From assembly GCF_018918095.1 (NCBI RefSeq), contig NZ_JAHLPV010000016.1:1-54064 (forward strand): a DNA stretch of 54,064 nucleotides, given 5' to 3'. Of the stretch, positions 1-7,967 are shown piece by piece. How positions within the stretch are numbered: position 1 is the stretch's first letter; the number at the start of each line of letters is the position of its first letter. Source of the DNA: Acetivibrio sp. MSJd-27 (lineage in GTDB: Bacteria; Bacillota; Clostridia; UMGS1840; HGM11507). A model generated the notes under the pieces. That model saw nothing but the letters and a program-made list of their open reading frames with translations. It was not told the origin of the DNA and ran no database searches. Made by a program: the position numbers and the translations under genes.

Positions 1-49
1 CTTTTGCTTTGCGTGCGATTTCCTCCGGCGTTCTTTTTCTTCTTGGCAT
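1..49 (-). CDS. 5' end of an unidentified gene, cut by the window edge
   Basis: Sixteen codons run leftward from ATG at 47-49 and leave the window. The peptide begins MPRRKRTPEEIARKAK, very basic and in the style of transposase or small DNA-binding N-termini, but too short to assign. A strong GGAGG lies seven bases upstream of the ATG. The unusual promoter and stem-loop in front of it (next entry) is the kind of arrangement used by transposase genes to avoid expression from outside transcription, which is why I suspect a mobile-element gene. That is inference; a resident DNA-binding protein is equally possible. Confidence 0.45.
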   Translation of the reverse strand, partial: MPRRKRTPEEIARKAK

Positions 50-53
50 AGTA

Positions 54-103
54 AAACCTCCAAACTCAGTATTTATTATATACCTGTTTGGAGGTTTACA
101 CAA
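54..103 (-). promoter_or_regulatory. Promoter inside a 12-bp stem-loop that can hide the ribosome-binding site
   Basis: On the minus strand there is a TTGTGT -35 (98-103), a 17-base spacer and a perfect TATAAT -10 (75-80). A perfect 12-bp inverted repeat has arms at 54-65 and 86-97, with a 20-base loop. The arm at 54-65 carries the GGAGG of the leftward gene. The opposite arm lies in the promoter spacer, so RNA started at this promoter (about 67-68) lacks it and has a free ribosome site, whereas RNA entering from further right would fold and hide it. An alternative reading is a repressor operator. Confidence 0.5.
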
Positions 104-119
104 TCTTTGTAAAAGACTC

Positions 120-154
120 GAAGATGCTTCCCACCTTATAGGTGAAACATCTTC
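120..154 (-). terminator. Stem-loop downstream of the cotJ operon
   Basis: GAAGATG pairs with CATCTTC, and CACC with GGTG around a TTATA loop. It lies about 100 bases past cotJC. The T-rich side is better on the plus strand; on the minus strand only a short CTTTTA follows, so it may act in either direction or only weakly. Confidence 0.45.
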
Positions 155-249
155 TTTTATTTATATATGGCAGATTAATCATACCGAATTATTTTATGCA
201 TCTGTCTTTGTCTAGGTTAGCGTTTTCATTATTAGGTTCTTTATCTGAA

Positions 250-870
250 TTAACACTTTTTCCTTTTGCATTCGCATTTGTCGAATTCAGGATTAAATGC
301 ATAAAAGTTTTTGGAATCCAGATTGTCCTGTACAACGCGGAGTGCTTCACCAAAGCGCTGAAAATGCACAATTTCTCGTTCTCTAAGAAATTTAATTGGT
401 TCACGAACATCGGGATCATCTACCAGCCTTAGGATGTTATCATAAGTGGTACGGGCTTTTTGTTCAGCAGCCAAATCTTCCGTTAAATCGGTGATGACAT
501 CCCCTTTTGATTGGAAATAAGTTGCTGTAAATGGTGCTCCGGATGCAGCAACGGGATATAATCCGGTTGTATGATCTACAAAATAAGTATCAAATCCACT
601 TTTCTTAATTTCATCAATGGATAAGCATTTTGTCAGCTGATAAACAATTGCACAAATCATTTCAATATGTGCCAGTTCTTCTGTTCCAATATCGGTAAGA
701 ATACCTTTTACCTCACCATATGGTGCAGTGTATCGCTGTGCAAGATAGCGCTGTGAAGCCGCCAATTCGCCGTCCGGCCCGCCAAATTGGGTGATGATCA
801 CCTTTGCCATAGATGGGTTTGGATTCTTTATATTGACTGGAAATTGCAATTTTTTTTCATATGCCCACAT
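250..870 (-). CDS. cotJC: Spore coat protein CotJC, manganese-catalase family
   Basis: 206 residues. The N-terminus and the stretch GTEELAHIEMI are typical of CotJC and of the ferritin-like manganese catalase fold, where Glu and His residues bind a di-metal centre. It is an inner spore-coat protein deposited in the mother cell. The protein is slightly longer than the Bacillus version and ends in a Cys/Lys-rich tail (CECKRKKC) that could cross-link or bind metal. ATG start with AAAGGGG nine bases upstream. Last gene of the cotJA-cotJB-cotJC operon, three bases after cotJB. Confidence 0.93.
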   Translation of the reverse strand: MWAYEKKLQFPVNIKNPNPSMAKVIITQFGGPDGELAASQRYLAQRYTAPYGEVKGILTDIGTEELAHIEMICAIVYQLTKCLSIDEIKKSGFDTYFVDHTTGLYPVAASGAPFTATYFQSKGDVITDLTEDLAAEQKARTTYDNILRLVDDPDVREPIKFLREREIVHFQRFGEALRVVQDNLDSKNFYAFNPEFDKCECKRKKC

Positions 871-873
871 AAT

Positions 874-1170
874 TTATACCCCTTTCTCCCATGGCCATGG
901 ATCGTTTATCCAGGTCCAGCTTTCTGTACTCGTGACATCATTGCGTGTAATCGGACCGTATTTTTCTGTGTATTCCATATGAAGTTCATGGCGTAGTTTA
1001 CGGTACATTTCATAATATGTCAGCGCTTTTTTACATCTGGGATGGGTGTCAAGGAAGAGATTGACTTCCTGAAGGGCGAAATCCACTACTTGAATTTTAC
1101 GCAGCAGAGCGATTTTTTCACTCTCCATGCTGTCGCATTTTTTTCCGCAATTGTTTGGGTTATTTTCCAC
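874..1170 (-). CDS. cotJB: Spore coat protein CotJB
   Basis: 98 residues. The core (KIQVVDFALQEVNLFLDTHP, then the Tyr-rich middle and the end WTWINDPWPWEKGV) is the CotJB family pattern; it is a small protein needed with CotJA to place CotJC in the coat. I use the GTG at 1168-1170 because GAGGAGG lies nine bases upstream; starting at the internal Met (about residue 15) would remove a Cys-containing lead. It overlaps the end of cotJA by 11 bases, implying translational coupling. Confidence 0.92.
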   Translation of the reverse strand: MENNPNNCGKKCDSMESEKIALLRKIQVVDFALQEVNLFLDTHPRCKKALTYYEMYRKLRHELHMEYTEKYGPITRNDVTSTESWTWINDPWPWEKGV

Positions 1171-1378
1171 AGGGTACGGCCTCCTCTCCTATGAACGGAA
1201 GATCCAGCTCCGGGAAAATTGTTCCTCGGCAGATTCCTACATCCGGATCATATGTTTTGTTCCACATCTGCATAGGGACATAGGCCATAGCCAAGGCTTG
1301 CCTTGGATCTGCAAAAATGGGATCTTCATTTGTGATATCAATTTCATCTCTGGAAATCTCGTAATTTGTTTCTTCCAC
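1160..1378 (-). CDS. cotJA: Spore coat associated protein CotJA
   Basis: 72 residues with the family pattern PRQALAMAYVPMQMW...Y..G...G.IFPELDLPF. First gene of the cotJ operon. GTG start at 1376-1378 with AAAGGAG eight bases upstream. Expression is expected only in the sporulating mother cell under sigma-E or sigma-K; a weak candidate promoter is annotated upstream. Confidence 0.93.
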   Translation of the reverse strand: MEETNYEISRDEIDITNEDPIFADPRQALAMAYVPMQMWNKTYDPDVGICRGTIFPELDLPFIGEEAVPCGK

Positions 1379-1888
1379 TTATATTGCTCCTTTCGTACTC
1401 TTGCAGCCTTTTGCTGGCTACATTATTATTTTATGAGCATACATCTTTCTTGTGCTTGGACACGCGAAAGGTGATGAATAGAATTGTTTCAAACATAATT
1501 CATTCACAATAAATGAATGGAAACAATCCTTGTTTTTTTAAAAAGCAATCAATAAAAGAATGAGACAAGATGTACCGAAAGGCAAAAATCATCCATCTTA
1601 GAGATGCCATATTTTATTTATTTGAATATTTTTTCATTTAGGATAGTAGAATTTTATATTTTTTGTTATAATTATAGAGAAAAGCAAGGTATTCCTAGCC
1701 TCTGCAGATAGTATTTGCTGATGCAAATCTCTATCTGAAACCCTTGACAAAACCTTGAAACGCGGGAATCAATTCATTTTTAAACGGGAGCACAATCTTC
1801 TGCTGAATCGTTGCATAATAGGCAATATCCCTTTATTGAACAAATAAAAAGATAAAATAAAAAACAGTAAAACAAAAGAAGGTATGTT
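1379..1888. other. 510-base divergent spacer between cotJA and the TudS-like gene
   Basis: No gene seen. For cotJA, a minus-strand CATAAAATA (1427-1435) with GT/AC 16 bases upstream (1452-1453) fits the loose sigma-K pattern, but this is weak. A hairpin at 1705-1738 (CAGATAG...CTATCTG with ATTTGC/GCAAAT inside) has no T-run. The stretch 1789-1822 (containing CTTCTGCTGAA) resembles 28578-28612 in another spacer, so part of this region may belong to the dispersed repeat family described in the findings. Confidence 0.35.
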
Positions 1889-2335
1889 ATGATAATACTT
1901 AGCAAATGTTTGGCCGGTTGCAAGTGCCGTTATGACGGAAATGATAATAAAGTGGACTGGTGCATAGCACTGAAGGAAAAATATGAGATACTGGAAGTTT
2001 GCCCGGAGGTATTGGGAGGGCTGCCCATACCAAGAATTCCTTCAGAACGGTTGGGGGACAGAGTGATAAACAGAAAGGGAGAAGATGTGACAGCCGCTTT
2101 TTGCAGGGGAGCAAAAAAGGCTTTGAAAGCGATAGAAAGCAGAAAAGAGATTATAGCTGTGCTGAAATCTAAAAGTCCTTCTTGTGGCAGCGGTGAGATT
2201 TACGATGGAAGTTTTACCGGAACGCTGAAAGAAGGAGACGGAATTTTTGCGGAATTGTTAAAAGAAAAAGAAATTCCTGTTTTTTCAGAGTTGCAGGAGA
2301 AAGAAGTGCTGAAGTACCTTGCAGATAAGAAGTAA
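1889..2335 (+). CDS. TudS-like desulfidase / DUF523 protein
   Basis: 148 residues, the normal length for stand-alone DUF523 proteins. Three conserved Cys fit the [4Fe-4S] ligands of thiouracil desulfidase TudS: C7 in SKCLAG, C38 in EVCPE, and C99 in KSKSPSCGSG. The cluster activates sulfur for removal from thiolated uracil. Extra Cys at 11 and 13 are not part of the known set. ATG start with a modest GAAGG. The activity assignment comes from the family; the substrate here is not shown. Confidence 0.8.
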   Translation: MIILSKCLAGCKCRYDGNDNKVDWCIALKEKYEILEVCPEVLGGLPIPRIPSERLGDRVINRKGEDVTAAFCRGAKKALKAIESRKEIIAVLKSKSPSCGSGEIYDGSFTGTLKEGDGIFAELLKEKEIPVFSELQEKEVLKYLADKK

Positions 2336-2493
2336 AGAGACGAATGAAATTTTACTCGGTTTAAAATGAATAAAAAATCCATTTTAGTGACATTTCTATA
2401 AAAAAGCTATGTTAAAAATATATAAAGATGATGTCGGATAATTGGATAAATTGATGAAAAAAAGGATGAAAAGACAGAATTTTATTTAGAAAC

Positions 2494-2522
2494 TTGCAAA
2501 TAGGTGTAATTCATTATAAAAT
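2494..2522 (+). promoter_or_regulatory. Sigma-A promoter of the purine permease
   Basis: TTGCAA (2494-2499), a 17-base spacer, TAAAAT (2517-2522), 35 bases before the start codon. No purine riboswitch core is visible in the leader. Confidence 0.6.
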
Positions 2523-2557
2523 AAATAAAGAAATAAAATATGTAAGGAGTGTAGGTC

Positions 2558-3928
2558 TTGGAAAAACTTTTTAAACTCAAAGAGCATGGCACAGATGTCA
2601 AGACTGAGATGATTGCTGGTGTTACTACCTTTTTATCAATGGTGTACATATTAGCTGTCAATCCCTCGATCTTGTCTGCAGCAGGAATGGACAAGGGAGC
2701 GGTATTTACTGCGACTGCAGTATCCGCTGTTCTCGCAACACTTTGTATGGCGTTTTTTGCAAATTATCCGGTGGCTTTGGCTTCCGGTATGGGGCTGAAC
2801 GCTTATTTTGCTTTTTCTGTTTGTGTGCCTATGGCAAAGGCAGGCGTTACGGATCCGTGGCAGATCGCATTGACAGCGGTTTTGGTGGAAGGTATTATTT
2901 TTATTATCCTTTCCCTGTTTAAATTTAGAGAAACCTTGGTTAACAAGGTTCCTGCAAACCTGAAATTTGGAATTACCGCCGGTATCGGGTTGTTTATTAC
3001 CATTGTAGGCTTAAAAGGTGCAGGGATTGTTATCGGTGATTCCTCTACTCTGGTCGCAATGGGAAATGTATTATCTCCCCAGTTTATTCTGGCTTTGGTT
3101 GGGTTGCTTCTGATTGGGATCATGCATCACTACAAAGTGCCGGGGGCAATTTTGTGGGGAATTTTAGCGACTTGGGTTCTTGGAATGATTGCACAGCTTT
3201 GCGGTTGGTATGTTGTTGACATTGAAAAAGAGGCATATTCTCTTTTCCCAAGCTTTAAAGATTATAGCTTCCTTCCCGCGGCTCCTAATTTCTTTAAATT
3301 CAATTTCAGCTATGTGACAAGTCATCTTCCTGAATTTATTGTAATTGTGTTCTCTTTCTTATTTGTTGATTTGTTCGACACTGTGGGAACTTTGATCGGG
3401 GTTGCGGATAAAGGAGGCCTTTTGGACAAGGACGGCAATCTTCCGAAAGCAGGCGGCGCTTTAATGGCTGATGCTGTGGGAACGGTTGTCGGTGCATGTC
3501 TGGGTACCTCAACTGTTACTAGCTATGTAGAGAGCAGCGCTGGTGTTGCACAGGGCGGACGTACTGGCTTGACAGCGGTTACGACTGCAGTACTGTTTGC
3601 TGTTGCTTTGTTCCTGTCGCCTATCTTTCTGGCGATTCCCGGATTTGCCACAACTCCGGCACTGGTATTTGTCGGTTTATTAATGATGAGTTCCGTAAAA
3701 AAAATGACATTCGACGGAGACATTGCTGATACCATCGGCGGCTTTGTCGCAATTGTTATGATGCCGTTTACCTATTCCATCGCAAACGGTATTATGTATG
3801 GAATTCTATCTTGGGTTATTCTCAAGGTTTGCACGGGGAAAATCAAAGAAGTTCATCCGGTTATGTGGGTATCCTTCGGTTTGTTTGTACTGCGTATTAT
3901 CACGCTGGCCATCCCGGCAATCGGTTAA
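2558..3928 (+). CDS. NCS2 family purine (adenine/guanine/hypoxanthine) permease
   Basis: 456 residues with about 12-14 hydrophobic segments. Signatures of the AzgA/PbuG branch of NCS2 transporters: GLNAYFAF in the first third, DTVGTLIGVADKGG near residue 275, and TSYVESSAGVAQGGRTG near 320. It imports purine bases by proton symport. The start is TTG at 2558, nine bases after AAGGAG. The next gene, 20 bases downstream, is a phosphoribosyltransferase, so import and conversion to nucleotide are probably coupled. Confidence 0.9.
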   Translation: MEKLFKLKEHGTDVKTEMIAGVTTFLSMVYILAVNPSILSAAGMDKGAVFTATAVSAVLATLCMAFFANYPVALASGMGLNAYFAFSVCVPMAKAGVTDPWQIALTAVLVEGIIFIILSLFKFRETLVNKVPANLKFGITAGIGLFITIVGLKGAGIVIGDSSTLVAMGNVLSPQFILALVGLLLIGIMHHYKVPGAILWGILATWVLGMIAQLCGWYVVDIEKEAYSLFPSFKDYSFLPAAPNFFKFNFSYVTSHLPEFIVIVFSFLFVDLFDTVGTLIGVADKGGLLDKDGNLPKAGGALMADAVGTVVGACLGTSTVTSYVESSAGVAQGGRTGLTAVTTAVLFAVALFLSPIFLAIPGFATTPALVFVGLLMMSSVKKMTFDGDIADTIGGFVAIVMMPFTYSIANGIMYGILSWVILKVCTGKIKEVHPVMWVSFGLFVLRIITLAIPAIG

Positions 3929-3948
3929 GGAAAGGAAGCATAGCTATT

Positions 3949-4503
3949 ATGAATTATCATTTGAAAGTGGCAGGGCTGGAACGTGAGCTGCCTCTTTGCA
4001 AGGTTGCGGATGACTTTTATATTGCCGCTTTCATCATGTTCGGCGATGTGGAAATCACGGTAAACAGCGCCAGAGAACTCTTGAAAAAAGCGCCTGAATT
4101 CGATGTTTTAATTACTGCGGAATCAAAAGGGATCCCGCTTTTGTATGAGATGGCGAAACAGGCAGGAAAAAATTATTATATCGTTGCAAGAAAAGGTCCA
4201 AAACTCTATATGCGCGATGTGATTCATACAAAAGTCGATTCCATTACTACCGATCATCAGCAGATTTTATGCATCGGTGCGGAAGAGGCGCAAGCAATGA
4301 GAGGGAAAAGAGTGTTGGTTGTAGATGATGTTATCAGCACAGGAGAATCTCTCGCCGCATTGGAAACCTTGATCAATCAGGTTGGGGGAAACATTGTTGG
4401 AAAAATGGCAGTTCTTGCAGAAGGCGATGCAATTGGCAGAACGGATATCACTTATCTTGCACCTCTGCCGGTGTTCCATGCTGACGGAAGTGAGATAAAA
4501 TAA
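3949..4503 (+). CDS. Adenine/purine phosphoribosyltransferase-like protein
   Basis: 184 residues from ATG 3949, preceded by a GGAAAGGAAG tract. The PRPP-binding motif VLVVDDVISTGES is near residues 120-132, and a type I PRTase fold is expected. Such enzymes transfer phosphoribose from PRPP to a purine base. It resembles Apt-like PRTases that lack a precise assignment. Position behind a purine permease supports salvage of adenine, guanine, hypoxanthine or xanthine; the base cannot be read from the sequence. Confidence 0.82.
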   Translation: MNYHLKVAGLERELPLCKVADDFYIAAFIMFGDVEITVNSARELLKKAPEFDVLITAESKGIPLLYEMAKQAGKNYYIVARKGPKLYMRDVIHTKVDSITTDHQQILCIGAEEAQAMRGKRVLVVDDVISTGESLAALETLINQVGGNIVGKMAVLAEGDAIGRTDITYLAPLPVFHADGSEIK

Positions 4504-4515
4504 CGTTGTTATAAT

Positions 4516-4550
4516 AAAAGCCGTTACAATATTTTTGTAACGGCTTTTTA
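4516..4550 (+). terminator. Intrinsic terminator of the purine salvage operon
   Basis: Fourteen-bp stem (AAAAGCCGTTACAA with TTGTAACGGCTTTT), five-base loop, ending in T residues. Confidence 0.92.
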
Positions 4551-4969
4551 CTATTGGGTATTTTGGAAAGTTTGAAAAAATTAGAGGCTATTTAGGCAAA
4601 ATGTAGAGAGATGTATGGGTTTATATCTTCCATAAGAGATATTTAACGTTTCAACGGGAGATTGCACTCTAGTCAAAAATTCCGAACGCCTGAAGAGGCA
4701 GTGACATCTTGCTTTGCATTATAAAAATACAAAAAATATTTTGACTAAAATGTTAAAAAGTATTGTTGAAATCAACTAATTCAACACACTGTATTTCGGC
4801 AAATTTGAACAAAATGTGAATTTCTTTATTTTTTAATTAAATTTAACGAAAAGCCTTTCAATTTGCATACGGATAGTGTATACTATAAAGCGGAGAACGA
4901 TGGGACAATCTACTTGTTAATTTTATGACAATCATAAAGTATATTTAAAGGAAGAAAGGAGTCTATTTC
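4551..4969 (+). promoter_or_regulatory. Long upstream region of pckG with promoter and dyad
   Basis: 419 bases without a gene. Best promoter: TTTCAA (4856-4861), 17-base spacer, TATACT (4879-4884), giving a leader of about 80 bases. A dyad TGTTGAA-N9-TTCAACA lies at 4764-4786, upstream of the promoter, and could be an activator or redox/catabolite regulator site. A short GCCT/AGGC hairpin lies near 4690. None matches a riboswitch class I can name. The length suggests pckG is regulated. Confidence 0.5.
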
Positions 4970-6721
4970 ATGACTAATAACAAGAAAGTATTGACTTGGT
5001 TAGATGAAATGACAAAAATGTGTCAGCCTGACAAAATTGTTTGGATTGACGGCAGTGAATCCCAGCTGGATGAGCTGAGAAAAGAATCTGTTGCAACAGG
5101 TGAAATGATTGAACTCAATCAGGAAAAATTACCTGGCTGCTATCTGCACAGAACGGCAGAAAATGATGTAGCAAGAGTTGAAGGCAGAACTTTCATCTGT
5201 ACTTCCAAAGAAGAAGATGCTGGCCCGACAAATAACTGGATGGCTCCTAAAGATGCTTATGAAAAATTATCCAAGTTATATGAAGGATGCATGAAAGGCA
5301 GAACCATGTATGTAATTCCTTTCATCATGGGTGTGAAGGGATCACCTTTTGCAAAGGTCGGTATTGAATTGACTGACAGTATTTATGTTGTATTAAACAT
5401 GAATATCATGACCAGAATGGGAAAAGATGCATTGGAAGAAATCGGTGAAGACGGCGATTTTACAAAGTGCCTGCATGCAAAAAAAGATGTAAATCCGGAA
5501 GATAGATATATCGTTCAGTTCCCGGAAGATAACACTATCTGGAGCATCAATTCTGCTTATGGCGGAAATGTTCTGCTGGGCAAAAAATGTTTTGCACTCA
5601 GAATTGCTTCCTATCTCGGCAAACAGCAGGGATGGATGGCAGAACATATGCTGATTCTCGGACTGACCAATCCTCAGGGCGAAAAACATTATATTGCGGC
5701 CGCTTTTCCGAGTGCCTGTGGTAAAACAAATCTGGCTATGTTGATCCCGCCGGAAGCACTGAAAGGTTATAAAGTAGAAACCGTCGGTGATGACATTGCG
5801 TGGCTGAAAATCGGCGAAGACGGTAGACTTTGGGCGATGAATCCCGAAGCTGGTTTCTTCGGAGTGGCTCCTGGCACAAGTTCCAAAACGAACTACAATG
5901 CATTGGCTACGACTAGAAAGAACACAATTTTCACAAACGTTGCTCTGACAGATGATGGTGAAGTCTGGTGGGAAGGCATGGATGGCGACGCACCGGCTCA
6001 TGCAATTGATTGGTTAGGAAAAGAATGGACTCCTGCTTCCGGTACGAAAGCGGCTCACCCGAATTCCAGATTTACCGCTCCGGCTGCACAGTGTCCCTGC
6101 ATTTCACCGGATTTTGAAAACAAAGCAGGCGTTCCGATTTCTGCTATCGTATTCGGTGGAAGAAGAGCAAAAACTGCTCCGCTGGTATATCAGGCTCGCG
6201 ACTGGGAACACGGCGTATTTGTAGGTGCTACCATGGCTTCTGAAACAACGGCAGCAGCAGCAGGCGCTGTAGGTGTTGTAAGACGTGATCCAATGGCGAT
6301 GATTCCGTTCTGCGGTTACAATATGGGTGACTACTTTGCTCACTGGCTGGAAATGGGGAAGAAGATCCCGAATCCGCCGAAAATTTTCCATGTTAACTGG
6401 TTCAGACTGGATGACAACGGCAAATTCATGTGGCCTGGCTTTGGTGACAATCTGAGAGTATTAAACTGGATCGTTGACCGTTGTGATGGAAAAGCAGATG
6501 CTGTTGAAACAGAAATCGGCTATCTACCGAAAGTTTCCGATATCAATGTGGACGGCTTGGATTTGGATGAAGCTACCTTGAAAGAGCTTCTGTCGGTTGA
6601 TAAAGAAGTTTGGAAAAGCGAACTTGCCGGTATGAAAGAATTCTTTGCAAAATTTGGTGACAGATTACCTGAGGGAATCAAACATCAGTTGAATCTGCTG
6701 GAAGAGAACTTAAATAAGTAA
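4970..6721 (+). CDS. pckG: Phosphoenolpyruvate carboxykinase (GTP)
   Basis: 583 residues, close to the usual ~600. It interconverts oxaloacetate plus GTP with PEP, CO2 and GDP. The GTP-type signature FPSACGKTN (about 246-254) contains the P-loop and the hyper-reactive Cys250. [21 protein letters not shown] follows at about 400, and the nucleotide-binding region [13 protein letters not shown] at about 445. ATG start with AAAGGAG. Monocistronic, between two strong terminators. In fermentative anaerobes this enzyme can run toward oxaloacetate with GTP formation; direction cannot be read here. Confidence 0.96.
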   Translation: MTNNKKVLTWLDEMTKMCQPDKIVWIDGSESQLDELRKESVATGEMIELNQEKLPGCYLHRTAENDVARVEGRTFICTSKEEDAGPTNNWMAPKDAYEKLSKLYEGCMKGRTMYVIPFIMGVKGSPFAKVGIELTDSIYVVLNMNIMTRMGKDALEEIGEDGDFTKCLHAKKDVNPEDRYIVQFPEDNTIWSINSAYGGNVLLGKKCFALRIASYLGKQQGWMAEHMLILGLTNPQGEKHYIAAAFPSACGKTNLAMLIPPEALKGYKVETVGDDIAWLKIGEDGRLWAMNPEAGFFGVAPGTSSKTNYNALATTRKNTIFTNVALTDDGEVWWEGMDGDAPAHAIDWLGKEWTPASGTKAAHPNSRFTAPAAQCPCISPDFENKAGVPISAIVFGGRRAKTAPLVYQARDWEHGVFVGATMASETTAAAAGAVGVVRRDPMAMIPFCGYNMGDYFAHWLEMGKKIPNPPKIFHVNWFRLDDNGKFMWPGFGDNLRVLNWIVDRCDGKADAVETEIGYLPKVSDINVDGLDLDEATLKELLSVDKEVWKSELAGMKEFFAKFGDRLPEGIKHQLNLLEENLNK

Positions 6722-6767
6722 AATTTTATGATAAAAGAGGTAAACAAAACGCTTACCTTTCAGACTA

Positions 6768-6813
6768 ACGAAAAAGGCATGTATTCGCTTAAACGAATAC
6801 ATGCCTTTTTCGT
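6768..6813 (+). terminator. Very strong, probably bidirectional terminator after pckG
   Basis: Twenty-bp perfect stem (6768-6787 with 6794-6813), six-base loop, T-run on the right arm and A-run on the left. It lies between convergent pckG and the GNAT gene and can serve both. Confidence 0.92.
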
Positions 6814-6848
6814 ATTATTTCTTGCAGTTTCCACAACATTTATAGATT

Positions 6849-7256
6849 CTATATCAATTCTTTCATAAAGATAATTTCAAGAGGCTCTCTTTTGAGTATC
6901 AATGAACCGACATCCGTATATTTCAGTTTTCGATAAAAATACTGTGCGGTCTCGGTTGAAAGAGTTGAGGTCATTGCAATGGAATAACGTTTTTCTTTCA
7001 TTCGTTTTTCCCAAAACATAACAAGTTCTTTGCCATAGCCTCTACTACGGTAATTCTGCAATAAATAAAGCATATTTATAAAAGGCGTATTGTCCCAAAA
7101 CATTCCCCACCGCAGCCATCCAATAGGATGTTCCTCTTCTTCTGCAATGAGGATTCTGCCCAATGAAATAACACAATACAGCTCTTTTTCAGAGATATGG
7201 TTATCATATTTTAAAAGAAAGCCCGCATCGCGCTTGATTGCCGTTCTTATTTTCAT
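6849..7256 (-). CDS. GNAT family N-acetyltransferase
   Basis: 135 residues. The acetyl-CoA pyrophosphate-binding motif A is visible as QNYRSRGYGKEL near residues 67-78, followed by the usual C-terminal YRKLKYTDVG element. The acceptor is unknown. ATG start with TTGAGG nine bases upstream. Transcribed alone from the divergent promoter at 7284-7312. Confidence 0.82.
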   Translation of the reverse strand: MKIRTAIKRDAGFLLKYDNHISEKELYCVISLGRILIAEEEEHPIGWLRWGMFWDNTPFINMLYLLQNYRSRGYGKELVMFWEKRMKEKRYSIAMTSTLSTETAQYFYRKLKYTDVGSLILKREPLEIIFMKELI

Positions 7257-7283
7257 AGTTTAATCCTCAAAACTTTTCTTTTC

Positions 7284-7312
7284 ATTATATAATGACACCG
7301 GCCGAAAATCAA
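7284..7312 (-). promoter_or_regulatory. Promoter of the GNAT gene
   Basis: Minus strand TTGATT (7307-7312), 17-base spacer, TATAAT (7284-7289). The -10 lies in a perfect 12-base palindrome, CATTATATAATG (7283-7294). The rest of the 321-base divergent spacer (to 7577) shows no convincing gene. Confidence 0.6.
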
Positions 7313-7510
7313 TTGCTTTTGGTGGTGAATTTTCATCTGATGCAGAATTTCAATAGATGGTGTTACAAATCGAATAAAGAAGAGTGGCTGAACAGTCAAC
7401 TTCAACACAAAAACAGGAAAGACACAGTATTCTCTATGAATGAGATAACACATACAATATTGTTTCAGCAAACGTTATGATAATTTAGCAGAAAATTTAG
7501 TAAAAAAAGC

Positions 7511-7570
7511 TTGACATTGCAGAAATAATATATTATTATAATAAAAGTGTAAAGGATATTAACTTTACAC
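7511..7570 (+). promoter_or_regulatory. Promoter of ylxM-ffh with a downstream dyad
   Basis: Perfect TTGACA (7511-7516), 17-base spacer, TATTAT (7534-7539). Immediately downstream is a perfect 8-bp inverted repeat, GTGTAAAG-N8-CTTTACAC (7547-7570), placed at the expected transcript start. It could be an operator or a short 5' hairpin. Confidence 0.7.
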
Positions 7571-7577
7571 AAATTGT

Positions 7578-7967
7578 ATGAAGTATGTGATTGATATGGC
7601 AAAAAACTTTCGCATTTGCATATTGCTAGACTATTATAAGGCCATGCTGACGGAAAAGCAGGCAGAAGTCATTGATTTATACTATAATCAGGATTTGTCT
7701 CTTGCTGAGATCAGCGAATTGATGGATGTGACAAGACAAGGAATCCGCGATCATATTAAACGCGGTGAGGAATCCTTGATGCATCTGGAAGAAAAGTTAC
7801 ATCTGGCTGAAAAAGCTGAATTTGAACAGCAGCGGTTTGACCAAATGCACAGTGTGATTGAAGAACTTGCTTATTTGAATCAGGTTCAGATTCATCATCC
7901 ACAGATCACCCGTAACACAAAAGAGCTGGAACAGCTTCTTGAGGAATTGAATGGAGTGAATGAATAG
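7578..7967 (+). CDS. ylxM: YlxM-like helix-turn-helix protein of the SRP operon
   Basis: 129 residues. The N-terminal helix-turn-helix reads LTEKQAEVIDLYYNQDLSLAEI, then DVTRQGIRDHIKRGEE, as in sigma-70 region 4-like YlxM/SRP-associated proteins. The C-terminal half is coiled coil. YlxM stimulates the SRP GTPase cycle in streptococci. The start is uncertain: neither ATG 7578 nor ATG 7596 (MAKNFRI) has a normally spaced ribosome site, and 7596 would give the more usual length. It ends directly against ffh. Confidence 0.85.
   Translation: MKYVIDMAKNFRICILLDYYKAMLTEKQAEVIDLYYNQDLSLAEISELMDVTRQGIRDHIKRGEESLMHLEEKLHLAEKAEFEQQRFDQMHSVIEELAYLNQVQIHHPQITRNTKELEQLLEELNGVNE

Noticed and set aside
142-432. 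Forward frames overlapping the cotJ operon
   Set aside because: They lie antisense to well-supported cotJC and show no protein-like pattern.
2336-2557. Purine riboswitch upstream of the purine permease
   Set aside because: None of the conserved junction or loop bases of the purine aptamer are visible, and the promoter leaves a leader of only about 28 bases.
7292-7480. Small frame in the GNAT-ylxM spacer
   Set aside because: No ribosome site, unlikely composition, and it overlaps the GNAT promoter.
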